A stretch of DNA of 64,000 nt, from positions 43,416,308 to 43,480,307 of the forward strand of contig JBOZIK010000001.1 in NCBI GenBank assembly GCA_051453625.1, written 5' to 3'. A program made the position numbers and the translations under genes. Each line of letters opens with the position of its first letter. Within the stretch, counting starts at the first letter, position 1. The notes below the pieces were generated by a model. That model saw only the letters and a list, made by a program, of their open reading frames with translations, did no database searches and was not told the origin of the DNA. Below are positions 46,321 to 56,334 of this stretch, piece by piece. Source of the stretch: Welwitschia mirabilis (lineage: Eukaryota > Gnetophyta > Gnetopsida > Welwitschiales).

Positions 46321-46337
46321 CCTGGCAACGGCGCCAA
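46321..46337 (-). promoter_or_regulatory. Gypsy primer-binding site (tRNA-Asp), nearly perfect
   Basis: CCCTGGCAACGGCGCCA differs from the tRNA-Asp 3' end (CCCCGGCAACGGCGCCA) by one C-to-T change. This site identifies the primer for the whole family. Confidence 0.9.
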
Positions 46338-46341
46338 TTTT

Positions 46342-46736
46342 TTATGGTGTGTATTTGTGGAATGTTTCACACTTCAATTTCAATCCTGTTAATTATAATA
46401 AGATATAAAATACAACACGCTAGTATAGATGGAGTGATCCGAATGTCGTAATTCCATCCAAGGCCAATGGTATGGATAATAAAGAGTTGATTTCAAAGAG
46501 AAATATGTAACTTTAATCTATTAATTAAATTGTCATGCATGGAAATAAAAGATGCTAATGCAAACTAATCTAAGAAAGTAAATAGTAATGCACCTAATCT
46601 AATCAAGCTCAACCTTAACGAAGGTTGCCCTCATAATCTATATAATTAAAGAAACCTGCATCTAGAACAACATAAACTATGAGGGATAAGTTCCTACAAT
46701 TGTTAACAAAAAGAGTAATTCATATTAAAGATAAAA
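46342..46736 (-). mobile_element. Gypsy 5' LTR, left part, cut by a gap
   Basis: Starts about TTATGGTGTGTATTTGTGG (terminal TGTTG lost) and follows the LTR order through GATCCGAATGTCGTAATTCC and CTCAACCTTAACGAAGGTTG. The gap at 46737 removes the rest. Confidence 0.75.
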
Positions 46737-46836
46737 NNNNNNNNNNNNNNNNNNNNNNNNNNNNNNNNNNNNNNNNNNNNNNNNNNNNNNNNNNNNNNNN
46801 NNNNNNNNNNNNNNNNNNNNNNNNNNNNNNNNNNNN
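46737..46836. other. Assembly gap (100 N)
   Basis: Exactly 100 N between an LTR and a gag start of another copy. Confidence 0.95.
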
Positions 46837-46990
46837 ATAAGTCAAAATGATTTTGGATTTCAAGTCTTTTATTCGCTATCAGGTCTCTTAATGTAGCATG
46901 AGTATTTGAATGAAAAGGGGTAGAAGTACTGGTGCTAATGACAGGGGGTGTATTTGACAAAATAGATTTTTTTTGATGAGAGATCAACAT
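46837..46990 (-). pseudogene. Gypsy gag N-terminus, cut by a gap
   Basis: Open from ATG 46990-46988: MLISHQKKSILSNTPPVISTSTSTPF, then HATLRDLIANKRLEIQNHFDL. This is the cleanest gag start of the family in the window; 51 codons remain before the gap. Confidence 0.75.
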
Positions 46991-47422
46991 GGTATCAAAT
47001 TCTTTAGTATTAAAATCAGGAATTATAGGAATTTGTAAATTTTATGTACCTTTGCTCTTTTGATTTTCAATTTCAAAATTTAGCAAAACTTCTCTAATGT
47101 TTTCTGTAATAAACTGTCACTCTCTTTAATATTTTTCACCTTTTTCAATCTTAACCATTCAGTATCAGATCTAAAGTATCATCCTGTACATCATCCAAAT
47201 GATAACTTGGATGATAGAAATACAAACAACCATAAAAAAAAGGAAAAGCAAAAAAGGAAAAGTCATCTGACTATGACTTCTGAATGATGAAGGGGACATT
47301 AGATGTTAGCAAAAATAATAAAACTAAATAAAAAACTTACAAAGTACTGGTACACTGCTACTATAGCAAACATCTAGAATATCCATCGAAGCAATGATAA
47401 CTCTCAAATTCCAAGTAGCCTT
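46991..47422 (-). mobile_element. Gypsy 5' leader
   Basis: Closely similar to 45848-46320. Hairpin modules lie near 47178-47215 and 47262-47300. It ends AAGTAGCCTT before the primer site. Confidence 0.65.
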
Positions 47423-47439
47423 CCTTGGCAACGGTGCCA
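47423..47439 (-). promoter_or_regulatory. Gypsy primer-binding site (tRNA-Asp)
   Basis: CCTTGGCAACGGTGCCA, three C-to-T changes from the tRNA-Asp 3' end. Confidence 0.85.
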
Positions 47440-47442
47440 AAA

Positions 47443-48541
47443 TGTTGCAATTCATATTTATGCAATGTTTTATACCTTGATCTAAATCCTGTTAATTACA
47501 AATAAGATGCACAAATACAACACACTAGTATAGTCGGGAGTGATCTAAATGTCGTAATTCCATCGGAGGCCAATAATATGGGAAAATAAGAGTTGACTTC
47601 AAAATATAAATATGTAACCCTAATATACTAAAATAAATTGTAATGCATGAAATTGAAATATACTTATGCAATAATAATCTATAAAAAAAACAATGATGCA
47701 CCTAAACTAATCAAGCTCAACCTTGATAAAAGATGCCCTCATAATCTATATAATAGAAGGAATATATCACTGAATCTTAAACAACATAAACTATGAGGAA
47801 GAAGTTCCTGTAAATATTAAATATAAAATATGATAATTCATATTAAAAGCATAAAAAGCATTTATATCATAAAGTATCCATTCCTCAATGGAGGAAACAC
47901 CACCCAACATCAAGATAACATCTCTTTAGATTATAAGATGGTTCTCTGGTCTCAAGATCTCCTATAAAAAGAATGTCAGGTAATATCGAAGATGATCAAG
48001 GATTGAGGGCAAGACCTTTATTTATAGACAAAAAAAGAAAGGGAACTAATAAAAAACATGGAAAAAGATCTAGCTAACATGCAAAGGACAGTAATAGTAG
48101 TGACAACTCAGGAAAACATTTGGTAAAAGTGTGAGAGAATAGTATCATCTTTCTTATCATCTAGACAAAGGAGGAGATGATAAAGTTTGATAATTAGAAC
48201 TCTTAGTCTACTTTATTTTAACTACCTATCTGACTACATGTAAGGTATTATTGACTAGTTGGAGATGTCGTCCAATACTGACATCTAAACGATTAGGTGA
48301 ATGGTGGACTTTTATCAATATTCAATTAGTTTTATTGTGTGTTGTTTATAGGAATCATTATCCAAAATATAGTTTATTCATATCTGCATAAAATGCTTAT
48401 ATTTTATTTGGCAATTGCATGTTTTTATTCTTTTCATCTTAGTGCTCGATTATCATAAGAACTAAGCATTTTTATCTATTAATTTACTTGCAAAATAACT
48501 CATAATACCCTATCAAACACACATAAGTTAGCAACGTAACA
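47443..48541 (-). mobile_element. Gypsy LTR, full length, primer site on one side and 3' UTR on the other
   Basis: TGTTGCAATTCATATTTATGC to TTAGCAACGTAACA, 1099 bp, ends intact. The primer site on the left makes it the 5' LTR of the gag copy at 46837. On the right a 3' UTR begins after a short deletion of the polypurine tract, so it could also serve as 3' LTR of the pol-bearing copy: a shared-LTR arrangement. The TATA sequence is at 48016-48026. Confidence 0.8.
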
Positions 48542-48942
48542 TAGCAACAAATTAAGACAATACAAAAGGTAAAATGGACAAGATAAAAAATGAAGAAGAT
48601 TAACATTTTTCCCTAAATTTCAACCCTACAAAACTTCTTTATAAAGGTTATAAATACACTTGATATAGAATGCATGATTCAATGGAAAAACACCATATAG
48701 TACCATTCAAAAGGATAGTAATGATGATAATATGTAATGGTTATTTTTGCAAAGGATCAAATCATGCTTGGAATATGATTCAATTCCTCTTCAGCTATTA
48801 CAATCATAGGGCTTTGATAAGATATTATCTAATAATCAATATACTCATATGATCATGAAGCCTATGCCTCATAGTGATGGGGGTTTTTAAGTTAATGATG
48901 TGTTGAATAACACCACTCATTATGATGAGGGGAGTGCAGCCA
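48542..48942 (-). mobile_element. Gypsy 3' UTR, left part (before the solo LTR)
   Basis: Resumes at 'TTCAACCCTACAAAACTTC', equivalent to 17245-17265 and 42715-42740, so the polypurine tract and the first part of the UTR are deleted. It ends in the conserved block at GATGAGGGGAGTGCAGCCA, which continues after the solo LTR at 50153. Confidence 0.65.
48938..48942. repeat. Target-site duplication AGCCA, left
   Basis: Identical to 50153-50157; the pair flanks the solo LTR exactly. Confidence 0.85.
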
Positions 48943-50152
48943 TGTTGCAATGTGAATTTATGCAATGTTTCACACCTTGATTTAAATCCTATTAAATACA
49001 AATAAGATGCACAAATACAACACGCTAGTCTAGTCAGAGTGATCCGAATATCGTAATTCCATTGAAGGCTAATAGTATGGAAAATAAAAAGTTGATTTCA
49101 AGAAAGAAATATGTAACCCTAATTTATTGAAATTAANNNNNNNNNNNNNNNNNNNNNNNNNNNNNNNNNNNNNNNNNNNNNNNNNNNNNNNNNNNNNNNN
49201 NNNNNNNNNNNNNNNNNNNNNNNNNNNNNNNNNNNNNNNNNNNNNNNNNNNNNNNNNNNNNNNNNNNNNNNNNNNNNNNNNNNNNNNNNNNNNNNNNNNN
49301 NNNNNNNNNNNNNNNNNNNNNNNNNNNNNNNNNNNNNNNNNNNNNNNNNNNNNNNNNNNNNNNNNNNNNNNNNNNNNNNNNNNNNNNNNNNNNNNNNNNN
49401 NNNNNNNNNNNNNNNNNNNNNNNNNNNNNNNNNNNNNNNNNNNNNNNNNNATCTCCTGTCACAAGAATGTCAGGTACTATCAAAGATGATTAGGGATCGA
49501 GGGAAGATCTTTATTTATAGATAAAAAGGAAAGAAAACTGATAGAAAAGTAAAGGATAAACCCTACCTAACATGCAAAGGAAAGTTACAATAAAGAGGAG
49601 ACAACTCGGGCAAACATTCAGTAAAAGTAACAAAGAACAGTGTTATCTTGCTGGTCATTTGAACGAAGTATGAAATGATGAGGATTGATAATGAGATATC
49701 TGTTTAAATTCTAGTTTAACTGCTTGTGAACTGCATGCAAAGTTTTGTTGACTACTTTTGGAGATGTCATCCACTATTGTCGTCTGGATGATGAGGTGGA
49801 CGATAATGTTTGATAGGAAGATCTTTAGTTTAACTACAAGTTATCTCAAAAGAACTCCGTTTATTGCTCAATTGGAGTTGTCGACCTGACTTTTGTGTGG
49901 ATAACGGGGTGGACGATAGATGTTTCTTGATCTTTAGTCAGTCAGATTACTTTATTGTCTACAAGAATTGTTATTCAAAATGACACTTATCTATATCTAC
50001 ATGAATTGCTTTTATTTTATCTGTAATTATCATGTTTTTATCTTATGCTCCTTGATTCTCGATTTTCATAAGGATTAAGCAATTATCTATTAATTCATCT
50101 GCAAAATAACTTAAAATACACTATCAAATACCCATAAGTTGGCATTGCAACA
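48943..50152 (-). mobile_element. Solo gypsy LTR with 5-bp target duplication
   Basis: TGTTGCAATGTGAATTTATGC to TTGGCATTGCAACA with both TG...CA ends intact, an internal gap at 49137-49450, and AGCCA on both sides. There is no primer site on the left and no polypurine tract on the right. Removing LTR and one AGCCA restores the conserved block (GAGTGC-AGCCA-CTAC against GTGCAACCACTATC elsewhere). This is what recombination between the two LTRs of a former full element leaves behind. Confidence 0.9.
49137..49450. other. Assembly gap (314 N)
   Basis: Lies inside the solo LTR; the LTR order on both sides is consistent with a gap of about this size. Confidence 0.95.
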
Positions 50153-50820
50153 AGCCACTACTAAATAATGACCTGCAAGCTAAAGCTAGATCATGATCAA
50201 CTAATTCTCTGGTGGAGTTCCTATAACTATCATATCATACTGCCAAAGGCCCCTCTTGGAAAACTTTGCCTTGGTATGTTTATGGTAGTACATCCTAGTA
50301 TAATTGCATAAGGGTGGTCCACATTTTTAAAAAAAATTTATTATTTTTTTAATATTTCTATCTTTCTTTTCATTTTTGTTCTTTTTTATTGAATCAGACT
50401 TACATTTTTCAAAGAATTGATTAATTATTAAAATGATGTAGTAACAAAGTATATGACTAATATGAGCATCAGATTAACCTAATTGATACTATGTAATAAA
50501 ATAAATAAGGATATTAATTGTACATATTGGAATATCTTAAAATTAGTAGAATCCAATCTTTACTACAAAAAAAAACCCAAAGTAAATAATTACTTAGTGA
50601 TGGTAATACCTATGGAAGTGAAACATAAATCAAGTTAAAGATGATTAAGTAGTATCATAACTTAAGCCAAGGAATAAGGCTAAGAAAGAATTTAATAGAT
50701 GGCAAAGGGGAGATACTCCTTTTTGCTTACAATTTAATTTCTTCTATCATGTTTAATGTATAAGAATAATCATTAAGAGATTTATAAAGTTTTAACCTTT
50801 TTCCATTTAATTTTTGGATT
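50153..50820 (-). mobile_element. Gypsy 3' UTR, right part (after the solo LTR)
   Basis: Opens with the second AGCCA and continues the conserved block to about 50297, then a pyrimidine-rich run at 50316-50396 and the words GTAGAATCCAATC and ACCCAAAGTAAATAATTACTTAG (50545-50600). Joins the integrase end at 50823. Confidence 0.7.
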
Positions 50821-50822
50821 TC

Positions 50823-52080
50823 CTAATTTTGAAGGTCGAAGATCTTAATAGAGCCATTGAAATCTACCCTTTCTACATGATAGGGATCAAGCCATTTAAA
50901 GATAAAATTGTTATGTAAAAGATGTACATGAGTATTATACAAAAGCATATATTGATTTGGCTCAAAGGATTTATAGAGAAGTGTTTTATCATGATGAAAT
51001 TTGGCCTTAGTGTTTTGGATGAATTGTCTATGGATAGTATTCATTTTTTTTCATTAAGATGTTGAAGTTGTGGTAAATGATTGTGAACATTAATCTAATG
51101 GTTTAACATATTAATTTAATGGATAGTACAATAAGAGTTGTAGTAAACATCAACAAGTAAACACAAGTTTTACCATATACAAGTTCATAAGGTGAAAATC
51201 TAAATGAATTATGCCAAGTAGTATAGTAAGTCCATAGCACATCATTAAGTTTAATAGATCAAGGTTTCTTATTTTTGGAAATATATTTCTAGAGTTTCTT
51301 CTTAATCTCTTTATTAGCATTCTTAGCTTGATCATTCATTTGAGAGTAATAGGCATTTGCAATTTTATGTTTAATTCCTATGAAAAGGAGGAGTTTCCTA
51401 AGAATCTTATTAATGAAGTGGGTATTTTGATCACTAATAAATATTCTAGAAAAGTAAAACCTATGGAAGATATTTGATTTTAGAAAGAAACACATGGATT
51501 TGACATCATTGTTTTAAGTAGAAATTACTTTAATCCATTTCATAACATAGTTTACAGCTACCAAGATGTAATTTGTGTTGTAAGAAGATGGTTTAAGAGG
51601 ATTTGTAAAGTCTATACTCCAATAATCAGAAGTTTCACATTCAAGAATAGGTTGTAAAAGCATATCATAAGATTTAGTTAGGATTCTAAAACATTTACAC
51701 GCATCACATCTTCATACATGATCAAAAAAGTCTTTAAAATGGATAGGTCTATAGAAGCCAACATGAAGGATCTTGATGACTATCTTTTAGCCACTAAATT
51801 AACCTCCACATACACCATTATGGCAAGGGGAAAAATGTTAATTTCTTTATCAGCACATACTTATGCATGATTTGATCTTTACATCTTTGATAAAGATGTG
51901 GTTCATTCAATTCATAATCCCCTATTGTATTGAGACAAGATTTTCTTTGATTAGAAGTCTAATGTTAAGGGGTTTAAAAAGTGATAAGATAATTTACAAT
52001 ATTAACATATCAAAGAGCATGACATTGATAGGATATAGCATATAAATCATAAATGTAAAATAATTATTCATTAAGAAAGG
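50823..52080 (-). pseudogene. Gypsy integrase, broken
   Basis: Minus strand, right to left. The zinc-binding CDACKC (about 51698-51712) comes first, then the core: TSDYWSIDFTNPLKPSSYNTNYILVAVNYVMKWIKVIS with the first catalytic D, FISDQNTHFINKILRKLLLFIGIKHKIANAYYSQMNDQAKNANKEIKKKL with the second D and the E. A WTYYTTWHNSFRFSPYELVYGKTCVYLLM-like region follows in shifted frames. The tail KAKFHHDKTLLYKSFEPNQYMLLYNTHVHLLHNNFIFKWLDPYHVERVDFNGSIKIF is open at 50823-51044. Stops and shifts occur between segments, but the D, D, E residues are kept. Integrase would insert the element's DNA into the genome. Confidence 0.85.
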
Positions 52081-52560
52081 AATTCTTAATAGAAATATTG
52101 AAAGAGAAATGAAAAGGATTGCTTTCTTGAGAGATTCTTGAAAGATAATTAGCAACATAATTATGTTTACCTTCTTTACCTATGATGGTTAAGTTGAACT
52201 CTTGCATGAAAAGTATCCATCAAATAAGTCTAGCACTTGATTCTTTTTCTCTCATATGATAGAAAATGGCTGCATGATTGGAATAGACATTTGTATGAAA
52301 ACTAAAAAGGTAATGTCTTAGCTTACCAAGGTAAAAGATGATAGAAAGAATTTATTTTTTTAGTGGTGGTATAGTTTAATTGATTTTCTAAAAGGGTTTT
52401 ACTAATATAAGTAATAACTCTATATTCCTTTTCATGTTTTTATCCAAAATCTTCACCTATGACAATATTACTAGCATCACACATTAACTTAAAATCTATG
52501 ATTCATTTAGGTCCCCCTATGATGAATTCAAAAGTGATTTATCCTTAAGATTTTTAAAGT
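52081..52560 (-). pseudogene. Gypsy RNase H, broken
   Basis: Minus strand: FKLMCDASNIVIGEDFG near 52480-52510 (family 'FELMCDASDYAVGAVLGQ'), then YISKTLLENQLNYTTTKK, LGKLRHYLFSFHTNVYSNHAAIFYHM and RLIxWILFMQEFNLTIIGKEGKHNYVANYLSRI ending near 52135 (family 'NVVADHLSRL'). The acidic residues at MCDAS and YSNHAA (usually YTDHAA) are only partly kept. At least two stops. Confidence 0.8.
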
Positions 52561-53676
52561 AAATTTGACAATACTCACTCCAATCAAACTTGACCTATTT
52601 TTCAAGAAGGAAATAAAAGTGTTTTTAAATCTTGGCATAGTCCTTAATAAATCTTTTATAAAATCTCAGGATGACCAAGAAAGGATATTACTTGTTTAAC
52701 ATTAGTTAAAGAAGATAGATTCTTTATGATGTCTATCTTAGAAGGGTCCATTCTAATACCATTACAAGAAATGTGATGACCAAGTACAATCTCATTCCTA
52801 ATTAAGAAATAACTCTTCTCTTAGCTAATATGAAGGCCACTTTCTCTACAATAATTAAGGACTTTATCTAATCTCTTTAAAGTTTTTTCAAAAGAGTCAC
52901 TAAAGATAAAAACATTGTGCATAAAGATATCAATAGAATCCTTAATCATATCTAAGAAAATACTCATCATAACTCTTTGGAAGGTTTTCAAAGCATTAGA
53001 TAGGCCTAAAGGACATTCTTTTAAAGGTAGAAGTACCAAAAGGGGAGATGTAGTTTGTATGAGATTAATCTTCATTGGCAATGCAGACTTGGTTATAACC
53101 ACTATATCCATCAAGGAAGTAATAGTAAGTATGACCTTAAATCCTATCAAGAACATCATCAAAAAAATGTAAGGAAAAATAAACTTTCTTAATTACATCA
53201 TTTGGTTTTTTTAAAATAGTTGCATACTCACTAGTTTCCTCCCTTTTCAATTACTATAGAAAAAGGGCTAACACATTCACTATACAAAATCACATAAATG
53301 ATACCTGTATCCATAAGCTCAATGATTTCATCCTTGACTAGTTACTTAATAAAAGGATTAAATATTCTTTGAGATTGCCTAATGCGTTTAGCATTTCCTC
53401 TAGATAAATTTTGTGTTGAATAATATAAGGAGGAATAGCACTAAGATCTTTATGAATCTAAGTAAAAGCTTCTTATTTTGAAGTAAGATGTTGAATCAAG
53501 GATCTTTATTGGAATGGATGAAGTTGAAAACTGATTATAAATGTCTTATTAGGATTGTTATTCAAGAAAATGTATTTCAAACCATTTGGTAAGTCTTTAA
53601 GTTGAATATCATTTTCATCCTTCATAGCTGTAGAATACTCATATTATTGTAAAAGATTTTTAATGGATCTTATATC
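52561..53676 (-). pseudogene. Gypsy reverse transcriptase, broken, active site lost
   Basis: It begins after the protease linker with QLKDLPNGLKYIFLNN and IHKDLSAIPPYIIQHKIYLEE, then RIxGHTYYYFLDGYSGYNQVCIANEDQSHTNYISPFGTSTFKRM, including FLDGYSGYNQ with the first catalytic D. The open stretch at 52821-53162 gives GLSNALKTFQRVMMSIFLDMIKDSIDIFMHNVFIFSDSFEKTLKRLDKVLNYC. The family sequence at the catalytic core is 'FMDDF'; here it is FMHNVF, so both aspartates are replaced. Frameshifts separate the segments. Confidence 0.85.
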
Positions 53677-54360
53677 TTAAATATCATGATCAAGTAGGGG
53701 TTCAAAGCCTTCATAAGAATGACCATTAGAAGAGTGGATTAAGAGATCTTGATTAAGATTGCAAGGATTAAAGAAGTTTAATAATCTTTGATTAATAGAA
53801 GATTCCTTTTTATCGTCAAACAAGGTAGACACATGTAATAAAAGGAGTCTTTCTTCTAAAGGATGATGCTGAACTAACATAGAAGATCTAACCTTTTCTT
53901 CTATGTCTAATTTATCTTTCATGTCTTTATTAGTGGTATTAAACACCTTAATACTAAATTTTTTGTTACCTATATGACACTTCGTCATCCTTGTGTGAGT
54001 ATCAATAATACAATGGGCTGTTGCACAAAAGGATCTTGCTAAAAGTAGAGGGTATATATCATTATGCTTGACCTCAATAATGACCACATCTATAGAGACA
54101 AAATACTCCTCAATTTAAACCACCATGTCATTGACTATCCCTCTAGATTTCTTGATTATTGCATTAGCCAATTCCAATACTATTTTAGTGGGTTTAATCC
54201 TCTCTTCTAATTCAAACTTTTTACAAATATTCAAAGGCATAATATTTATACTTGCTTCTATATCTATTAAGGCTTTCTTCATTTTCTTACTTTATTCCAA
54301 AATAACACAAAGGGTGGTTACCCAAAGATATTTAAAATTTGGACATTTTTGAGAAATCAA
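53677..54360 (-). pseudogene. Gypsy protease and linker, broken
   Basis: Starting near 54350: KCPNFKYLW, KALIDIEASINIMPLNICKKFELEERIKPTKIVLELANAIIKKSRGIVNDMVV, stop, then the open stretch 53677-54087: VVIIEVKHNDIYPLLLARSFCATAHCIIDTHTRMTKCHIGNKKFSIKVF. The catalytic D-x-G is D-I-E, as in the copy at 43600. The linker RSSMLVQHHPLEERLLLL continues toward RT; its C-terminal ~80 residues (to LLDHDI) have no recognised domain. The plus-strand frame at 54125-54352 is a shadow. Confidence 0.8.
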
Positions 54361-56242
54361 GTTAAAAAGGGATTGTGTAATGAATACTTTACTTGAAATT
54401 ATCTCCTTTTATTTTCTTTTGGCTAAGTCCTTTTAAATTTTACTATACTTGCGATTTTATTGAAGGATCTTATAAAAGGGTAGCTTAATAATGACATTAT
54501 TTATAAGTGCCTTCAAATACTCATCATAAGTTAGATTTGTGTTAAATATATCCATCCATGGATTAGTCTTCTTCTTTGAATGCTAGTTGTTATTGTTGAA
54601 TTTAGAGTTGAAAGTAGGAAAAAAGTTTAGTTAATAAAGAATTTCAACATCATCTTCTTAACGTACTTATTTATCTTTATGGAAAGATGTTAATGGTTCA
54701 TCATGGGGATTAGTGTCATGTTCACTTCTTATAACTACCTTTCAATCATTATTCACATCGTTTAATTTTGAAATAGTTTGAGTAATAAGTGACTCTTATG
54801 TCCTTTGAATCCCTAGCATGTCTTGTTAAAGGAGGCCAATTAAATTTTCTAAGTTCTTATTATGATTTATTATCTATAATTTCATGGTGATATCTTGTAT
54901 CTTTTTGAGTTCTACATTTATTTCCCTAAAAGAGTCATTTTTATTGTAGTTTAAAATTGGCCTAAAACTTATGACTTCTAAATGTGTTATTAAATAAGGA
55001 TTTGAAAGATATTAAAGGTCCATTATTTCATGGTGGATGTTGTTGATTACCTCCAAAGTTATTTGGTCTTTAATTAAATGGATAAACTTCATTGAATATG
55101 GCCTCTCTACAAGTTGGTAAAGTTGAGTATTCTTTGGTAGGATAAGAGTTTCCATTAAATATTTCAAAATGATTGAGTTGAGTAATTTTACATTAGTTAA
55201 TACTTTTGTGTAGATCTCAAAGGTACTATTAAGATCACTAAATATTGTGTTGATTTTTGGCTATTCTTCTTCATATTGCATGTTTTTCAAATCTCTAAGA
55301 ATTTCATGTATAATTATAATGTCTTTTCATGTAGTTTTAGGCTAATTTTAACATCTTTCTATAACATCTTCTAATACATTTCAAACATCATCTAAAGTAA
55401 AATTGAGTAAATTTCCACCACGTGAAAAATCTACCATCAATTTGATTTCACTATCTAATCCACTATAAAAGTAATAAATAAGTTCTTATTTTGAAAACTC
55501 ATTCATTAGATTAAATGATATTGATATAAAAGATTTTTCATATGTTGAGGAATTATTTTCATAAGGGTATTGTGGGAAATTGATTACTTCATTTCTTTGT
55601 ATCCTCATAAATGTCTCATTCATGAATTCTTCAATAAATATCTCTTTGTGTTTGATGCTTTTAAGCCAAATTTTCACTTTTTCTCTCAATACAAAGGGAA
55701 AGATGATCATGTAGGTTTTATCTAATGTTTCTTTTTTTAATAAAAGACATTTTTAAAAGTGAGGATGACTACTTCAATCTTAACTACGTATTAGAATGGG
55801 TTCTCATTAGGTTCTTTAGGAAAGGTGGGATAGGCATTCAAATTCTTTAACTTCATAACATCTTTGACAAGTACATCAAATGGATTTTGAAGTTCCCTTC
55901 TTTATTAGTTAACATATACTTTAGAGTAATGTTTGAACTAGCAGCTTCTAATATTTTATATAAAGATTTATTAAATGCCATATAAGTAGGAGAATTAGGA
56001 TGATTAGGTAAAGGAGGAAAGATAGGATTTTTATTAGAATTTGGTTGATTTTTAGAAATTTTTAGAGGTTTAGGAGTATGTAAATAAGAAATACTAAATG
56101 AAGAATAATTGTTTTTCTTAATTAAAAATAAACTTTTCTTTCTCACCTCAAATCCTTGAATTAAAATCCACCAAATATTTTAAATTACTTCTTCAAGAAA
56201 ACATCTTTCATGAGTGTGTTTGCTTTTATTGCTATTTACCAT
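54361..56242 (-). pseudogene. Gypsy gag of the pol-bearing copy, broken
   Basis: Probable start ATG 56242-56240 (MVNSNKSKHTHERCFLEEVI). Recognisable parts are LKNLNAYPTFPKEPNENPF (near 55800-55850), VILREKVKIWLKSIKHKEIFIEEFMNETFMRIQRNEVINFPQYPYEN (55486-55710) and the C-terminal N-rich part over 54880-55200. It is more diverged than the other gag copies: the N-terminus has a P/N-rich insert (PKPLKISKNQPNSNKNPIFPPLPNHPNSPTYMAFNKS), so this belongs to a different subfamily. Multiple stops. Confidence 0.7.
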
Positions 56243-56334
56243 TATCCTACAAGATCGAATTATGTTAAATAAACATATTTACATTTAAGTAGAAATAAGT
56301 TTTAGGATAACTCAAAGATGCAATAAGTAGAATA
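56243..56334 (-). mobile_element. Short gypsy 5' leader without recognisable primer site
   Basis: Only about 90 bp between gag and LTR, compared with about 430-670 bp in the other copies. No hairpin module and no tRNA-Asp-like sequence next to the LTR (the flank reads GATGCAATAAGTAGAATA). Either the leader was deleted with the primer site or this subfamily uses another primer. Confidence 0.5.
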
